Shown: positions 56,461-56,950 of the stretch, one piece after another
Layout: each line of letters starts with the position of its first letter
Numbering within the stretch: the first letter of the stretch is position 1
NCBI GenBank assembly: GCA_030605835.1
Contig: JAUWHO010000005.1
Span: forward strand, 1-56,950
From: Candidatus Zixiibacteriota bacterium
GTDB lineage: Bacteria; Zixibacteria; MSB-5A5; DG-27
Direction: 5' to 3'
Length of the DNA: 56,950 nucleotides
The notes under the pieces: generated by a model
Told to the model about the DNA's origin: nothing
The model's input: only the letters and a program-made list of their open reading frames with translations
Database searches by the model: none
Program-made: the position numbers and the translations under genes

Positions 56461-56950
56461 GTGCAGAAAGGCTTTGGAAGAACGGCCATACAGGCTTTCC
56501 TCATAATACTCCTTTCCGGAGTGGTGGGAATCGTTTACAATGCCACCTCCTCAAGAGGCATCTCCCTGATTGGGCACTGGGTTGAGACCGATTCGACCGG
56601 ATTTCTAATCCCCCTCTCATATCAAAAAGGGGATTCCTTGATCACGCTGGCGGAGGCCATCACCAAATACCAGTCCCAGAACACCATCTTCTTGGATGCT
56701 CGCTATAAGGAGGATTACGAGCTGGGACACGTTCGGGGGGCGATAAACCTCTCCTTCGATGATTTCTACGGGCTGTTGCCGGAGGTGGAAGAAAGGCTAT
56801 CCAAAGAGAAAGAAATAGTCACCTATTGTGGCGAGATCGATTGTGACATCTCCCACGTTTTGGGAAGGATATTGAAGGAAGAGGGTTACGAAAGGGTGAT
56901 GGTGATGGTTCAGGGATGGGAAGGGTGGGTGAACGCCGGTATGCCCACTT
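56461..56950 (+). CDS. Membrane-anchored rhodanese-like protein (runs off the right edge)
   Basis: At least 163 residues from a GTG at 56461, the first start after two in-frame stops (56410, 56425); the gene continues past the window end. One N-terminal membrane helix (about 8-25: A-I-Q-A-F-L-I-I-L-L-S-G-V-V-G) is followed by an about 30-residue linker and a rhodanese domain. The domain has F-L-D-A-R, Y-E-L-G-H-V-R-G-A-I-N-L-S and the active-site loop T-Y-C-G, with the persulfide-accepting Cys, and ends Q-G-W-E-G-W-V-N-A-G-M-P. It carries or transfers sulfane sulfur, or acts as a binding domain, at the membrane. In related genomes this arrangement often precedes a MauE/DoxX-like membrane protein. 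Confidence 0.8.
   Translation, partial: MQKGFGRTAIQAFLIILLSGVVGIVYNATSSRGISLIGHWVETDSTGFLIPLSYQKGDSLITLAEAITKYQSQNTIFLDARYKEDYELGHVRGAINLSFDDFYGLLPEVEERLSKEKEIVTYCGEIDCDISHVLGRILKEEGYERVMVMVQGWEGWVNAGMPT

Overview
The window reads as a chromosome segment of an uncultured-type Gram-negative bacterium of the FCB superphylum (Zixibacteria, Latescibacteria, KSB1, WOR-3 or a similar lineage; the exact phylum cannot be fixed by eye). The pointers are a short primary sigma factor of about 284 residues, a long SecA of 1103 residues with a large insertion in the first half and a C-terminal zinc tail, a secreted FG-GAP protein ending in a FlgD-like / type IX sorting-like domain, several lipoproteins, and TTGACA-17-TATAAT-type promoters. 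No phage, insertion sequence, CRISPR array or rRNA was seen.

Layout. 0-4.7 kb: the minus-strand translation/transcription operon rimP-nusA-infB-DUF503-rbfA with a good promoter. 4.9-9.7 kb: a frameshifted 3-hydroxyacyl-CoA dehydrogenase relic, a degenerate GGDEF protein, and a translationally coupled sigma54 response regulator and sensor kinase. 9.9-18 kb, plus strand: a TolB-like propeller protein coupled to a site-2 protease, a secreted protein with 27-residue G-N/D-D-x-Y repeats, a HEAT-repeat protein, a YprB-like nuclease, a DUF362 ferredoxin protein and tRNA-Ser(UGA). 18-20.6 kb: a gene-poor stretch with an unknown membrane protein, a lipoprotein, and relics of a cation/proton antiporter and of a type II secretion F protein. 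20.6-26.9 kb: nucleotide-sugar and envelope genes (epimerase, UDP-glucose dehydrogenase, XrtA-type polysaccharide deacetylase, RmlD-like reductase, MurG-like glycosyltransferase). 26.9-40 kb: DUF2914 protein, Nudix hydrolase, MATE transporter, EtfA without EtfB, SecA, a lipoprotein, a dihydrouridine synthase fused to a DUF1722-like domain, an FG-GAP secreted protein and a bactofilin-like membrane protein.

40-48.4 kb is a sulfate uptake and activation cluster: a small ribbon-helix-helix-like protein behind a consensus promoter, an SLC13 permease, a universal stress protein, ATP sulfurylase and APS kinase. Two cytosolic alkaline-phosphatase-superfamily phosphodiesterases, an Mth938 protein and a FabL-like reductase are interleaved. 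Sat plus CysC would make PAPS; no reductase or sulfotransferase is in view. 48.6-57 kb carries a basic HARE-HTH protein, a two-TM potassium channel with an RCK domain, two divergent HtrA proteases, the primary sigma factor with a clear terminator, an FMN flavoprotein and the start of a membrane-anchored rhodanese.

The intergenic DNA is unusually structured. At least nine gaps hold degenerate 7-bp tandem arrays (GGTTAAT-like), three of them directly after a perfect hairpin. Separate palindromic REP-like elements flank the HEAT gene (as inverted copies) and the Mth938 gene (as direct copies). The most notable coding finding is the Dus-DUF1722 fusion; the most notable non-coding one is the heptamer/hairpin family.
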